Assembly (NCBI GenBank): GCA_024362935.1
Contig: JANCRA010000006.1
Location: forward strand, 31,117,924 to 31,181,923
Direction of reading: 5' to 3'
DNA length: 64,000 nt
Source: Setophaga petechia
Lineage: Eukaryota > Chordata > Aves > Passeriformes > Parulidae
In this document: piece by piece, positions 37,861 through 50,048 of the stretch
Layout: each line of letters starts with the position of its first letter
Numbering within the stretch: position 1 is the stretch's first letter
Notes under the pieces: generated by a model
The model's input: only the letters and a program-made list of their open reading frames with translations
The model's database searches: none
What the model was told of the DNA's origin: nothing
Program-made: the position numbers and the translations under genes

Positions 37861-38766
37861 TGCCGAGCAGAAGAGGGATGACGCTGCTTCCCTGCTGCCT
37901 GCTGCAAGCACGACAGACAAATCCCGGCAGTGAGGGCTCTTCTGGGCACAGAAACACCAACAGCGTTCCAGCTGAGCTATGGAGTGTCCTCTAGACGTCT
38001 TCATCTCAGGTACAACCCTAGGAGTCCTCCAGACAAACCAAATGGACTTGCAAAGGACCTGAACCAGCTGCCCCTCTCTCCCCCCTCCTGCCACCATCTC
38101 CCCTCCCAACAATGACTGCTAAGGTTGCAATGTCCCTTTTTACTCCCCGAGCACCTCACCTTTACTCCAAGCCTGGATCGAAGATTTTGTTACTGGAGAC
38201 CTTTTTACGGGGTGGGGACAAGGGCATAGGGGTGTGGATTGGGGGGAGGGTGGGGTGTTTCAAGCAGTAAACCCTGTGATCGTAGATGTCTCTTCTCTCC
38301 AATGGTTGTGTTTACAGTTTCCTATTTATATCGGCTCCGGGGGCTCTCAGGTGTCCTCGAGGTGGGTGAGCAGGGAGCCCTGCAGTGGGGAGCAGGGCTG
38401 GGGCTGGTGTGGCTGCCCTGGCCCGGGCTGAGGAGGGCTGAGCCTCCAGCAGCACCCTGCACCAACTCTGCCAGGAGCAATATCTGCCGAGCTAGAGCTA
38501 ATCTAATGCTGGTGTTTTATGTATTTCATTCACTCCAAACGACTCAGCACAATATTTCTATTTTTAGAAGGGTCTCTCTCTCTCCCCCCCTGCCATGGAG
38601 AGCCTCCCTGCCTGCAGCAGCCCGAGCAGCCTCCCCAGCCCCAGCCCTGCTGCTGGCAGGCAGGGGCACCCAGGAGGGATTAGGAACAAGGATGGCGAGG
38701 ATGCATTTCACTCTGGCATCAAGCATTTATAAAGAAGGCTGCTTTCCACAGCTACTATATTTTTAA

Positions 38767-38772
38767 AATAAA
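38767..38772 (+). terminator. TMEM121: Proximal poly(A) signal candidate for TMEM121
   Basis: An AATAAA lies in an AT-rich context (TATTTTTAAAATAAATATT), followed at once by a genomic A-rich tract at about 38780-38812. It is the first canonical hexamer after the stop codon. The adjacent A-tract means that cDNA ends mapping here could also arise from internal oligo(dT) priming. Confidence 0.55.
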
Positions 38773-38973
38773 TATTAAAAAAGGAAAAAAAAAAAAGAAC
38801 AAAAAAAAAAAACCAACCCAACCAAACCCCAGAACAGAGCTGGGAAGAATGTGCTGTCCCAAGCAGGTGGCTGGGCTTGGGGATGAGCTGGGCTGGGGTC
38901 TCCTCTGCAGGTGTGGGTGGTGCTGAGGGGCTGGGCCGTGGGCAGCAGGGTGGGAGGCGAGGGCCAGAAGGAC

Positions 38974-38979
38974 AATAAA
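38974..38979 (+). terminator. TMEM121: Distal poly(A) signal candidate for TMEM121
   Basis: A second AATAAA (GGACAATAAAAGCCCC) lies 207 bases after the first, followed within 40 bases by a T/G-rich stretch (GGTGGTCTCTTTTCTG) resembling a downstream cleavage element. It could give a slightly longer 3' UTR. Which signal is used cannot be decided from sequence alone. Confidence 0.4.
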
Positions 38980-41242
38980 AGCCCCATGAGAGCAATGGCT
39001 TCTGGTGGTCTCTTTTCTGCCAGCATGGGGAGGGTGGGCCCAGCTCTCACACAGCCCAAATCACTTGTCTCTGCTTCTGTCCCCCTCCCCTGCACTCCCA
39101 AGTGCTGTGCCCAGGTTCTGTGCCCTGCACTCACTGAGCAGTGGGCCCAGAAAGGAAAGGAATCATTTTTCCAGCTGCAGTGCTGCCCCAGGGCTGGGTG
39201 CATCTCAGCTGCCTGACCTGGGGGGAGGCACAAGGAGACAAGCAGAAAACCTGCATTCAAACACATTGAAATGGAATATTTTTGCTTTTTCTAAAGAAAA
39301 TGTTGCATTTTGAGGAGATGGAATAAAATGCCTGGTGCTGTTTACATTTCTCTCCCACATTTTCCCCTGGCTCTGCTTACTGAATTTGACCTAAATCCAC
39401 AAATCATTTCAGTTTCCATCTTCTCAGCCCATCACAATCTGTCCAAAACACTTCAACCATCCCTGATCCAGACTTCCAATTTTAGGACCAGGCAATCACA
39501 GTCTTGCTTGGCCACCCTGTCACCCAGGGATAACTCTAATGTTAATTAAATCCACTGAGAAATAAAACAGTATCTTTGCCAACAAAAGTGAGTTTGCAAC
39601 AGATTCAGCCAATTGGAAAAGTTTCTTCCCCCTTTTCCTCAGGAAACATGAGAGGAAGTGGGCAGGTGATTTAAAAGGTATTAGCAGAAATTAATTAAAT
39701 TGCTAAATTATTGTGGAATACCTGTGGAATTACATATTACATCTCTGCTGGTTCCTTTAAAATACATGTGATTAGCATCAGTGCAATTAACTCCCAAGTA
39801 TCTAATAACATTCTGCTGCTCTTTTAGGTAATTAATTTATGAGCCTTTGTTTTATAGTTCTTCCCCAGAACTGAGCAGAGGAAAAACCTTCAGGAAAACC
39901 TCTGGCATGGTGCTGTGAACCCTGGAGGCTGGGACGTGCCAGACTGAGCCCTGATGCAGAGATCTTTTATCCTGGGGATAAAATCAGTGCTGTGATGGGT
40001 TACTCTGATGGGCTGGGTGTATTTTTGTTCAGTTTCTCCCCGACAGCTAGCCCTGCATCCTTGCCTTATACTGGAATACATTGATATTCCCTTGAGCCTG
40101 AGCTGTTGCTGAGATTGCTTGGGAGTGTCTGGCTGTGCTCCCTGAAGGCAGCCTGCATGGGAAGGGAATATTGCTTTATCCTCCTGGTCCCATAACTGCC
40201 AGGAAGGTTTAGGAGTCCCCACAATTTTTTCTTGAGGTTGCAAGACCCTGCTTTCTACTGCTGACATGAGGTTTTTGTCTTTGTGGAGCATCCCTGTGGA
40301 AGGGCTGCATTAGGAGCTGCAGCAGGAACAGAGGTCCTGGGGGTGATGCTCACCTGGGATGCACCACATCATTCCCAAAAAGCCACAGGTGCTCAAAGCC
40401 CACTCTGGTGAAGGGAGAGAGAAGAAGCTTTTCTCATTTTCTGCTGTTCAGCACCCCCAAGGCTCAGCAGCACAGCAACATCCTTCTCTTCAGAGCCACC
40501 TTGAAGCAGGAATGACAAGCTGGCCCCTCCTCAGCAGCTGCCAGAGGGGAGCAGGGAGGGCTGAGCTGGCTGGGAAAGCAGAGCCAGAGCAGCAGCCCCT
40601 GGGCATGGAGACAGCCCAGCAATGGCAGCTCTGCCTGCTGAGGGTGGTGCCTCTTCCCCAAATCCAGCAATGGCAGCACAGGCAGGACTCCTGGGAGCCA
40701 CAGAACCAGTGGCTGGGCAGGGTGGCTGGCTCCCAGCCTGGCTGGTTATTAGGGGAAGGTGATATTTTGCTGTGGGCAATGAGAACTAAAGGAAACAATT
40801 AAAACTAAATAGGCTGGAACCGAGCAATTTTTCAGCTTTCCACTGAGAAGGAAAAGAGCTCCTTTGTGAACACTGAAATCCTCCTGGCAAGCTGTAGGAT
40901 CCCACCTGATGAAGCAAAAGCTGCCCAATTCCAGTGCAGAAGGGATCCCAGTACTCCAGTGGGAAATCCACAGGGGAGGTGTCCCTTGCTGCCCTTAGAG
41001 CCAGGCCCCAGCACAGGGCAGCTGTGCCCTTGGCAGGGGAGGCTGCTGGTGCTTTGGGGACAAGGCTGGTGCTGTCCTACCTGTTACCAACCCACTGGTC
41101 AGTCCTTCCAAGTGACAACCCCTGGAGGAGTCAGGGGCACATCAGAGTCATGGCACCCTCTGGAGATGCCAAACCTGGGCCCCTGAACCTTTCTGTCAGG
41201 CTGGTCCCAAGGGTCAGCAAACTGGCCAGTCCTGCCCAGGCA
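38980..41242. other. Intergenic downstream of TMEM121
   Basis: Non-coding sequence. The part from about 39240 to 39850 is AT-rich with several TTAATTAA-type words. The remainder is GC-rich without recognisable exons. Confidence 0.5.
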
Positions 41243-41247
41243 CAGAG

Positions 41248-41622
41248 TGTGACGGTGGTCACAGGGGTTTTTAGAGGATGGAAGAGACAGGAATCTTGAT
41301 TCCATGATCAGAAGGCTTCATTTATTATATTATGATATATATATATATAACATTATAACTATACTACATAGGAATAGAAAGGAAGGAGCTTCCTCAGAAG
41401 CTGGCTAAGCTAAGAATAGAATAGAAAGAATAATAACAAAGGTCTGTCTCTTGGCAGAGAGAGTGGTCAGTAAATCCAAACATCTACAGAAGACCAGTCA
41501 CAGGTGGACCTGTTGCATTCCACAGCAGTAGATAATAATTGTTTACATTTGTTGCTGAAACCTCTCAGCTCCAGCAGGAAAAATCCTAAGAAAGGGTTTT
41601 CACAAAAGGTGTCTGTGACACA
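41248..41622 (-). mobile_element. Solo LTR, passerine ERV family A (reverse), with 5-bp TSD
   Basis: The 375-bp element reads TGTGACGGTGG to TGTGACACA on the plus strand. It is flanked by CAGAG at 41243-41247 and 41623-41627. Minus-strand hallmarks match the copies at 8214 and 63104 (TGTGGAATGCAACAGGT, GGATTTTTCCTGCTGGAGCT). A (TA)n run lies at about 41334-41349. A 5-bp duplication is typical of ERVL-type integration. The flanking match could extend to 7 bp (CACAGAG) if the LTR end is placed two bases earlier. Confidence 0.9.
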
Positions 41623-41627
41623 CAGAG

Positions 41628-42248
41628 GAGCTGATATCACTGCTGGCCAGTGGCAAAGGGCTGGGCCAAGCCCACTCATGTCCCAGGCATTGTAGCCCTG
41701 CAGAACAGGAGCTCCCAAGTGAAGCAGAGCAGTCCATGCAGCCTGCTAGAATGCATCCAGCCCAGACAAGCCCAGCTGGGTCCTGCTGTGCCAAACTTGG
41801 GCAGAGTGGCAGCAAAGGGCTTGGACTGCTGCATGCCTGGCACTGCCCAGAGCCAGCTCTGTGCCCCAAGGGCCTCGTGGTACCTGCAGTACCTGCCTTG
41901 GCTGACCCACAGGTTTGTGCCCTCCTGGAGCTCACCTGCAGCCCAAGGCTTTGCTGCTGCATTCAGCTGTGTGCTGGGGGTGCTGAGTGGGGCTCCAGCT
42001 TGTAGCTTTTCTTTCCCAAGGTCCTGGCAGCTCTCACATTGTCCTGCTTGTCCTCAGCTCCTTTTGGCAGCTGAAAGTCTCTGATGCTGCAGCTTCTGTG
42101 CAAGGCTGGAGGAGGGTTCAGTGGCTGAGCTGAAAGTGCCCCATGGTTCTGCTGCAGATTCTCCATGAGAGCACGGCTCTGGTGACTTTGCAGGGCCCAA
42201 AAGGTCTAGGGAGGATTTGGGAGAAGAAATCCATCCACCAGGGCCATG
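41628..42248. other. Intergenic, no gene recognised
   Basis: A GC-rich spacer between two LTRs. The overlapping short frames lack domains. Confidence 0.55.
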
Positions 42249-42253
42249 CAGCA

Positions 42254-42866
42254 TGTGAAAAACGCCAATCACTTGCTTTTGAAATTGTTAAAAGTTTAAT
42301 AGTAATAAAATGGTTATAAAAATAGTAATATAATTAGAGTCATAATAATTTAGACAATTTAAATTAGGACAATATGAGACAATAAAAGCAAAGAGTTATG
42401 GATGTCCAGGTACCTTTTCTGGGCATCACGAGCCCGAAAAAGGACACAGTTAACAAAGGATTAACCCTTAAAAACAACAGCCTGTTGCATATTCATACAC
42501 TTCAAACATGATGCATAAATTCCATTCAAACACAGGATTCTGTCTGGGCAGTGTCAGCTTCTTCCTTCTAATCCTAACAGCGCCTTCAAGGCGGGAAGAA
42601 GTTCATTTCTTCTGATAAGAAGGCAATAAATTCCCTTTCTCTGAAAGATTCAGGTGTCCTGTGGCTGCTGTCTCACTTCAAGTCCTTTCTGTTTAACAAA
42701 GCATCTTACATAGCACAGTTTCTATTTTAACAATTTTTATAACCTAAAACTATATTTAACACCGTACTCAAGAGAATTAATCCAGCATTACTTCCTAACA
42801 CAACACATATAATATTCATTTTAATATTTGTGAAAAGCCAATCATGAAATACAGGCATTTTTCACA
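42254..42866 (-). mobile_element. Solo LTR, ERVL-like (reverse), with 5-bp TSD
   Basis: The 613-bp AT-rich element begins TGTGAAAAACGCCAATCAC and ends GCATTTTTCACA. It is flanked by CAGCA at 42249-42253 and 42867-42871. The 12-base termini are imperfect inverted repeats (TGTGAAAAACGC and GCATTTTTCACA). The minus-strand direction is inferred from the ATTAAACTTTTAAC poly(A)-like region near the minus-strand 3' end. No internal viral genes adjoin. Confidence 0.88.
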
Positions 42867-42871
42867 CAGCA

Positions 42872-43872
42872 CGAGGATGGACTCTCTGCAGTGCCACCCG
42901 GTGCAGCTCCATGCACTGTCACCTGGAACCACACAGAAATAAGGATTTTTTTTCCTTTGGATCAGTCTGGGTTAATTTGATGAGCAGAGACAAGGCTGAA
43001 CTTTCATGCCAATAACTGTTCTCTTCCCTCCTGCCCCAGATTTGCTTCACTTTTTTAGCTCAGGCCAATGCTGCAATAGAAAACACAGGGCAGGTGTTGA
43101 GAGCACCTTGACAGCAATTCCCATCCTCCTAAATTCCTCCTGCCCAGGAGCTGTGGCAAAGTTTGAGTTTCACACCAATTTAATCCTAACTGAACGCCCT
43201 GAATTCTTCAGTTGTGTCTGGTTTTTAGGTCTGGCATCCTTGAAGAACAAAATCCATTTAAATTGCTGATTTGGGCTTGCTCATTTAATTTCATCTTAAT
43301 AAAGATTTTATGTGGTTTTGACAGATTCAGTGTCTCGAGTGTATTGACACGGCAGCCTGAAGAAGCATTATGACCATAATGGCTCAAAAAGCATTAAAAA
43401 GACCCTGGCAAGGTTTATTGATTGCCCTCTTTTACAGCTGCTTGAAGACAAAGACCAGTCATAGGGAAGAGTGAAACTGTGTTCTGATTTTTTTGTGGGC
43501 TTCCCGATGTTACAACAAAAGGCAAACAAATGTCTGCAAGCTCTTCATCAGGACATGGAAAAGCAGCAGTCCTGTTGCTGGGATGTTGTTAGGAGGGCAA
43601 TTTTGAAGGAAAAATCCTGCAGATAGCAGAAAAGTCATCTCCGAGGAAGGGATGTCAAAGTGTAAATAAATAAGTAAATGATGAAGATGCTGTTAGGAAA
43701 ATTAACCTACAAACACCAGAGGTTTATGTCCAAAAAGGAGACAGAGGAGTCCTTTTTGACTTTATTCCAATAAAGGGAGAGGCCATGGGGCATTCCCCTG
43801 GGATCTCTCACATTTTTGGAGGATGCATCCTTCTTTTTATCCCAATTTCCCAGCCACATTTCCCTTCTCTCT
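42872..43872. other. Intergenic, no gene recognised
   Basis: Non-coding, moderately AT-rich sequence with an AATAAAGATTTTATGTGG near 43298. No gene is supported. Confidence 0.5.
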
Positions 43873-44230
43873 TTCCCCATTTCTGAGGTACCTGAGAGGT
43901 TCAGACTTCCCAAAACACCTGGTACTAAGGATTCCCCTCTAATGTACAATCCTCCCTTTTCATTTTTAATTCTTACGGAATTTAGGGGTTTTTCCCCATT
44001 TCTGAGGTACCTGAGAGGTTCAGACTTCCCAAAATACCTGGTACTAAGGATTCCCCTCTAATGTACAATCCTCCCTTTTCATTTTTAATTCTTACGGAAT
44101 TTAGGGGTTTTTCCCCATTTCTGAGGTACCTGAGAGGTTCAGACTTCCCAAAACACATGGTACTAAAGATTCCCCTGTAATGTACAACCCTCCCTTTTCA
44201 TTTTTAATTCTTACAGAATTTAGGGGTTTT
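43873..44230. repeat. 119-bp tandem repeat, three copies
   Basis: Copies start TTCCCCATTTCTGAGGTACC at 43873, 43992 and 44111, an exact 119-bp step. They include GAGAGGTTCAGACTTCCC, CCTCTAATGTACAATCCTCC and TTCTTACGGAATTTAGGGG. Copies 1 and 2 are nearly identical, and copy 3 carries a few substitutions. Confidence 0.95.
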
Positions 44231-44889
44231 TCTTCCCCATTGTTTCTTTCATCTTTCAATGTCTTATTTCATTTATCAGCAAACCTTAAGGTTTATTTGT
44301 AAAAGCAAATATCTTTTTCCATTCATCAATCAGTGCAATCCTTCCCATTGTTTCTTTTCTCTCCCAGTGCTGGTTTTACCTACCAGCAGCCCCACAGCTT
44401 GTCTGTAAAGAGAAATCAATTCCTCTCAATGCCCAGGTCCTCCCTACTGGTGGGGAAAAGCCCTCATGCCTCACTGGGGACTTGCTGGAGCATGTTGATG
44501 GAAAGGATAAATCATCTGTCAAAATCTGAGGACAGATTTTGCTGTGGATTTCCACATGGACTCTCCCCATCTAATATAGCCCAATGTCTGTGTGAAAACA
44601 CAAACACATTGTGGGCATTTTATACTGAGTGCCACAGAGATAAAAATTACTACAATGATCCATTGGCAAGGCAGGAACGTGCTGGAGAAGGGAGAGCAGA
44701 ATAATTATCTCCTCATGGCTGGCATTTGCATACTGAGGTGCACCCAAGAGGCCTTTGCACAGCCACCTGCCCAACTGCTGATGGCAGGATTTTTTTAAAG
44801 ACAGTTCAGTAATTGCAACCCATTCCTCTAGCCCAGGCAGTGGAGCCATGCACCCAGGAAGAAAACCAGCAAAGCAGCCAGCCTGGCAT
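44231..44889. other. Intergenic, no gene recognised
   Basis: A non-coding stretch between two tandem arrays. Nothing else is seen. Confidence 0.55.
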
Positions 44890-45245
44890 GCCTGTGTGCC
44901 CAGGAGATGTGCTGGGGGTGCTGGTGCCAGCCTGGCTGTGCAATGTGCCCAGGAGATGTGATGGGGTGCCAGCCTGGCTGTGCCTGTGTGCCCAGGAGAT
45001 GTGCTGGGGGTGCCAGCCTGGCTGTGCAATGTGCCCAGGAGATGTGCTGGGGGTGCCAGCCTGGCTGTGCAATGTGCCCAGGAGATGTGCTGGGGGTGCC
45101 AGCCTGGCTGTGCCTGTGTGCCCAGGAGATGTGCTGGGGATGCCAGCCTGGCTGTGCCTGTGTGCCCAGGAGATGTGCTGGGGATGCCAGCCTGGCTGTG
45201 CCTGTGTGCCCAGGAGATGTGCTGGTGCTGGTGCCAGCCTGGCAG
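44890..45245. repeat. Minisatellite, 41-44-bp unit, eight copies
   Basis: The unit runs GTGCCCAGGAGATGTGCTGG, GGGTGCCAGCCTGGCTGTGC, then AAT or CTGT. Copies with CTGTGTG are 44 bp (CCCAGG at 45121, 45165 and 45209), and those with AATGTG are about 41 bp. Minus-strand frames (HLLGTLHSQAGTPSTSPG) are repeat translations. Confidence 0.93.
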
Positions 45246-48200
45246 TGCCCTCTGAGCAGCCCCAGCATGCAGGTGCATGAGCCAGCACTTGGCTTCTGGG
45301 TAGGGCACAGGGAAGGAGCACGAAGCTTCCTGGTGTCCCAAGAGGGAAGTGGACAAAACCCATCCAGGGGTGGCTGGTGCAGACTGAGGTCCAAGGAAGG
45401 ACCTTCCTTCTCCACCCTCGAGGAGATATTTGCTACAACATCCAATCAATTTTGTGCCATCAAGCCAGCAGCCACGAGGCCTGCAGGGTGTTACAGCCAC
45501 AAATCCATTTTCCAGTGCCTTTCCATGGCTGTGGGTGAGGCACCACCCTCACCTTGCTCTCCTGGTTCTTCAAATCTCCCATGAAACAGCAGCTGAGAAC
45601 CAGAGCTGGCACCTTGAGCGTGCCAGGCACATCCTCCTGCCCCCAGGTGGGCCAGGCCAGCAGGCAGCTCAACCCCAGCATGGCTCCCAGGGCTGCTCAC
45701 ATGGAGCAGCAGAATCAAAGGCACTTTTATTTTTTTCGTTTCCTTTCCTGTGCTGGTGCCAGGGAGAACTTAGTATTCAAAAACTGTTTTCGGATGTTTC
45801 ACTTCACAGCTGGTGAATGAACTCGGAGAACTCAATAAACCTCTTTGTGAGACATTATCTCTGATTAATCTCTCAAATGAGGCTGGCACCTGGAATTGCA
45901 TAAATCTTTACCTGCACATTGTAGGAAACAGGGGAACGGGCCATCATCAGAAAGTGGGTTGTAATGGGAGAGTCCCAAACAGCAAATAAAGAAGAAATCC
46001 TTGTAAAATTTTCCTCTTGATCTCCTCCTGGCGAGAGGACATCAGCTTTTGGAGGAGATGAGTCCTTGGAGGATTTTAGAAGGAGATAGGGCAGCACAAG
46101 AGCCTTCAGCAGCCTGCAGATGTTCCAGAGGCACCACCTTTCCATCAGACATCTCAGCAAATGTCCAAAAACTTTAAATGGTGCTGCCAGCTCAGGAGCA
46201 AACTGCTTCACAAGAGCTGCCAGCTCACAGATCCCAGCCAGCTGCTCTGGACACGGTGTGGTTTCTGTCTCATCCTTCTCCTGGCCAGACTGGCTGTGCT
46301 GGAGCACCATGAACCTCCAGCATGGTGCTCCATCACAGTCCTACAAGTGGGACACAGCCACCAAAGCCACCTCCCTGAGGCAAGACAGCTCTGAGAAATG
46401 GTTGGAAAGGAGAGAGATGATTTAGCAAGTCTTGAACAGCTTGATGTAGAAATAGCATCCAGAGTGTTCTCCCTTGCAGGGGATTTTGAAATTTATTTGG
46501 GCATCCTTTGCTGTGGTGCAGCAGATGGTAGGGAGGCATGGTGGCCTGGAATATTAATGCTTTCTCCAGCATCCATGTCCTCAGAGCAACTGGCAGCTCC
46601 ATGTTTTTGCTCTCTCAGGGCTGGGCTCTTCCCACATCAGCTAGGAATTAAAATTTGTGGCTCTGTCAACAGTGGCCCCCTCAAGGGTGGAGCATTTTGC
46701 ATCAGGAAAGCTGCAGGGCAAAGGCTGGGGCTGGGAAGCAGGGATGTGGTGATGGCAGGGATACCACCCACTTTGCCCAAATGGGAAAGTTAGGAAAAAA
46801 TAAAAATGCAGTGAAGCAAATCTGTTCTGTGACTGTAACCACCACCATCTCTGGAAAGGGTATTCAGGCTGGATTTTAAGAGTTGTCTTTTATTGATGCC
46901 TAATGTTCCATAACCAGTGTCCAAGGAGGAGCAATTAAGCATTCCCTTAGATAAAATGTATGTCTTCAGGCAATAACCAGGCAAAGGATCTTCTGCTACG
47001 ATGTCAAGGAGTGGCTTTGTAGCATGGAACTGAGTGTGGCATAAAAATCCCTCTGCTGCCCTGCAATGGCTGCTTTCTCCCTGTTCTGGGATTCTGCAGC
47101 AGCTCCCTGCTTGCTGGGGCTGGGAAGCATTGCCTGCCCAGCTGAGCCCAGCCTGCCCTGGTGCCCCAGACAGCTCCACCTGGCAGCCCTGAGCCCTTCA
47201 GGAAGGGCACAGTGGCACAGCTGCATGGTTTGATACCCCAGCAGTCACACAGATCCAGTTCATGGTGCCCACCCAGAGATCTGCTGAGCTGCAGCACACT
47301 GGGATGCTGAGCAGCACACCAGTCTTTCTCAGCCCCAGGGAGGCCTATAAAAGGCAGCAGGATGTGGAGCAGCATTTCAGCCCCCTCCAGGGCTGTGTAG
47401 GGAGGAGCTGGCATGATCTGCCATGAATCTCAGCCCTCCCAGGTGTTTTCTGCTGGGAGGACAATGCCATCAGCCTGGTGGCTCGTGCCATCCCTGCTTT
47501 GGCCTGCTGGCACTTGTGAGCATTGCTCCCCTGGCTGGCTCTGTCTGGCACACTCATCTCTCTGATACCTCACACCTCTGTCAGGCACTTCCCAGGGGCT
47601 CTGCCTGATGGAGCTCTTCCTTTATTTTTCTTACAAGTAGAAAATTACACCTGTGCTATGAAGTGCAAAGAACACGAGTGCTGTGGGGCTCAGGGTTTGA
47701 AAGGCAGTGTGTACAGGTGGCTGATGTGCCTGTGCCATCCCAACAATCACTCCTGGATTCTTTTTTGTGTAAGAAGGGCAGCACCAGGCTCAGGGCACAC
47801 AGACTATGTCCTTCAATGCTGGCTCTGCTCTTCTTCCGTGGATTCACATGGGATTCTGGAAATGCTGCCAATGCCCACAGTCAGCTAAAATCTGGAGCCT
47901 TGTGGAGACAGCAGCAGCAGTGCTGGGAATGCAGCAGGTCTCCTTGCTTCCAAACCCAGCCTTTCTAAGGGACATACTCTGGGGATTTGCTTCTGTCAGG
48001 ATCAACCTTAAGACAGGTTTCTGCTTCTTCTTCTTTTTCCCTGACATCCCACTGAACACCACCCAGTGGCTCTTATCACATTTCCAGTCTGGAAGAAATC
48101 CTGCCCTTCTGCTGAAGCCTTGTCATGATGACCCTTTCATCCCTCCTTTCCTGGGCTGAGCAGCTTGCCATGCCCATCTCCTTCAGCCCAGATTTTGCAA

Positions 48201-48295
48201 ACACATGCCCAGGAGCACAATGGCCCCAGGAGGGGTGGGACCAGCCCAGCCCAGTTTTCAGGAGCACAGGAATAAGCTTAGCATTTAATCTGCTG
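45246..48295. other. Intergenic, no gene recognised
   Basis: About 3 kb without recognisable exons, RNA genes or mobile elements. It ends exactly where the first inverted-duplication arm starts. Confidence 0.5.
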
Positions 48296-48444
48296 TAGCC
48301 CCAAGTAGGATTTAGCAAAGGATCTACCTGTAATTGTCAGTGCCTAAAGGACTATTAAATATGTCCTTTCACTGGTTTCTGAAGGACTTGTACTATTTTA
48401 ATAAGCATCTCAAGAAAGAAAAGCTCTCTGTGAAGCATTAGCTC
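48296..48444 (+). repeat. Inverted duplication 1, left arm (149 bp)
   Basis: The arm begins TAGCCCCAAGTAGGATTTAG and ends GAAGCATTAGCTC. Its reverse complement lies at 49655-49803 with no gap and only two mismatches (147 of 149 identical). Both ends are sharp: similarity stops at the bases given. No matching duplication flanks the outer ends. Confidence 0.95.
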
Positions 48445-48900
48445 TGAGATCCAAAAGCAATCTCACTACCATACAATATCAAGTGTGATTGACAAGGCCA
48501 ATACCCATAAACCATGCTGATTGACACTAATTAGCCTGCCAGCCTTTAATTGCCTCTGATCATGTTCTACATCACTCTGATTAAAAAAATTAGTCCTATG
48601 CAAAAAAATCAATGCAGCAGGGGGTGGTTTGAGATCTTGGCTGGGCCCTGAGCCTTCACAGAGGCTGCCTCTGTTCACAGAGCACGGACTCATCTTTGCA
48701 AAGGGACATCCAGGAGCAGCCAGAGGAGAAACCTGGTAGAACAAACCCCTCCTGCTCAGGGTAGCTTTTCTTTGGAGGATTCCAAGTGCTGGGAGAAGGG
48801 GAGAGCAGCTCAGCAGCAAGGGGAGGCCAAGGCAGCAGTGTGAGCTGCAGCGTTATGGGCAGCAGGAGCAGGGGCAGGACTGAGCTGAGGAGCTGATGGC
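48445..48900. other. Spacer of inverted duplication 1, unique part
   Basis: Non-coding unique sequence between the left arm and the 127-bp minisatellite. No gene is seen. Confidence 0.6.
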
Positions 48901-49535
48901 ATGGTGGCCAGGCTTGTCCCCTTGGTCACTCACAGCCTTGATTCCCCTCAGGCCCTGCTCTGAGACTGGGCCTGGATCTCTTGAAGACAGCACCACACTT
49001 GGCAGAGGAGCCTTCATCCCACTGAGCCCCATGGTGGCCAGGCTTGTCCCCTTGGTCATCACAGCCTTGATTCCCCTCAGGCCCTGCTCTGAGACTAGGC
49101 CTGGATCTGTTGAAGACAGCACCACACCACAGAGGAGCCTTAACCTCACTGAGCCCCATGGTGGCCAGGCTTGTCCCCTTGTCACTCACAGCCTTGATTC
49201 CTCACAAGCCCTGCCCTGAGACTGGGTCTCTTGAAGACAGCACCACACCACAGAGGAGCCTTAACCTCACTGAGCCCCATGGTGGCCAGGCTTGTCCCCT
49301 TGTCACTCACAGCCTTGATTCCCCTCAGGCCCTGCTCTGAGACTGGGCCTGGGTCTCTTGAAGACAGCACCACACCACAGAGGAGCCTTAACCTCACTGA
49401 GCCCCATGGTGGCCAGGCTTGTCCCCTTGGTCACTCACAGCCTTGATTCCCCTCAAACCCTGCTCTGAGACTGGGCCTGGATCTGTTGAAGACAGCACCA
49501 CACCACAGAGGAGCCTTCATCCCACTGAGCCCCGT
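48901..49535. repeat. About 127-bp minisatellite, five copies, inside inverted duplication 1
   Basis: Copies start ATGGTGGCCAGGCTTGTCCC at 48901, 49031, 49158, 49279 and 49406 (steps 130, 127, 121 and 127). They contain TCACAGCCTTGATTCC, CTGCTCTGAGACTGGGCCTG and GAAGACAGCACCACACCACA. Short indels (CTCCT to CTCACA, loss of GCCTGG) separate the copies. The array lies wholly between the arms of inverted duplication 1. Confidence 0.95.
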
Positions 49536-49654
49536 GGTTCCCATGTCCCTGCAGCTGTCCCTCGTGCCCATGAGGGTGCACACCCACTGTGCCCTCCTCA
49601 GAGAGCCTGCAACTTCTCTTGAGGCTTGGAACACCATCCATGGTGTTTTTCTCT

Positions 49655-49803
49655 GAGCTAATGCTTCACAGAGAGCTTTTCTTTCTTGAGATGCTTATTA
49701 AAATAGTACAAGTCCTTCAGAAAGCAGTTAAAGGACATATTTAATAGTCCTTTAGGCACTGACAATTACAGGTAGATCCTTTGCTAAATCCTACTTGGGG
49801 CTA
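49655..49803 (-). repeat. Inverted duplication 1, right arm (149 bp)
   Basis: The mirror copy of 48296-48444, beginning GAGCTAATGCTTCACAGAG and ending CTACTTGGGGCTA. The identical length and two mismatches indicate a recent event. Confidence 0.95.
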
Positions 49804-50048
49804 CCAACCAAGTCCTGTTTTTCTCTCCTGTCTCTTATTCCTTCCCCCTGACTGCCTTGGCAGTGCACCCTGCCCTGCTCCCTCTCTGCTGCTGCCAGGG
49901 TGGCTGTGGGCACAGGCTGTCCCCTCCTGCTGCTGCCCACCTCCCCCTGGCATTTCAGGGGGTGGCAGCTGCAGGACCCAGGACAGGCCTCCCCTGTGCT
50001 GCTGCTCTCACTCCCTGGGATAACTTTCTGGAAGTTTTTCACATTCCC

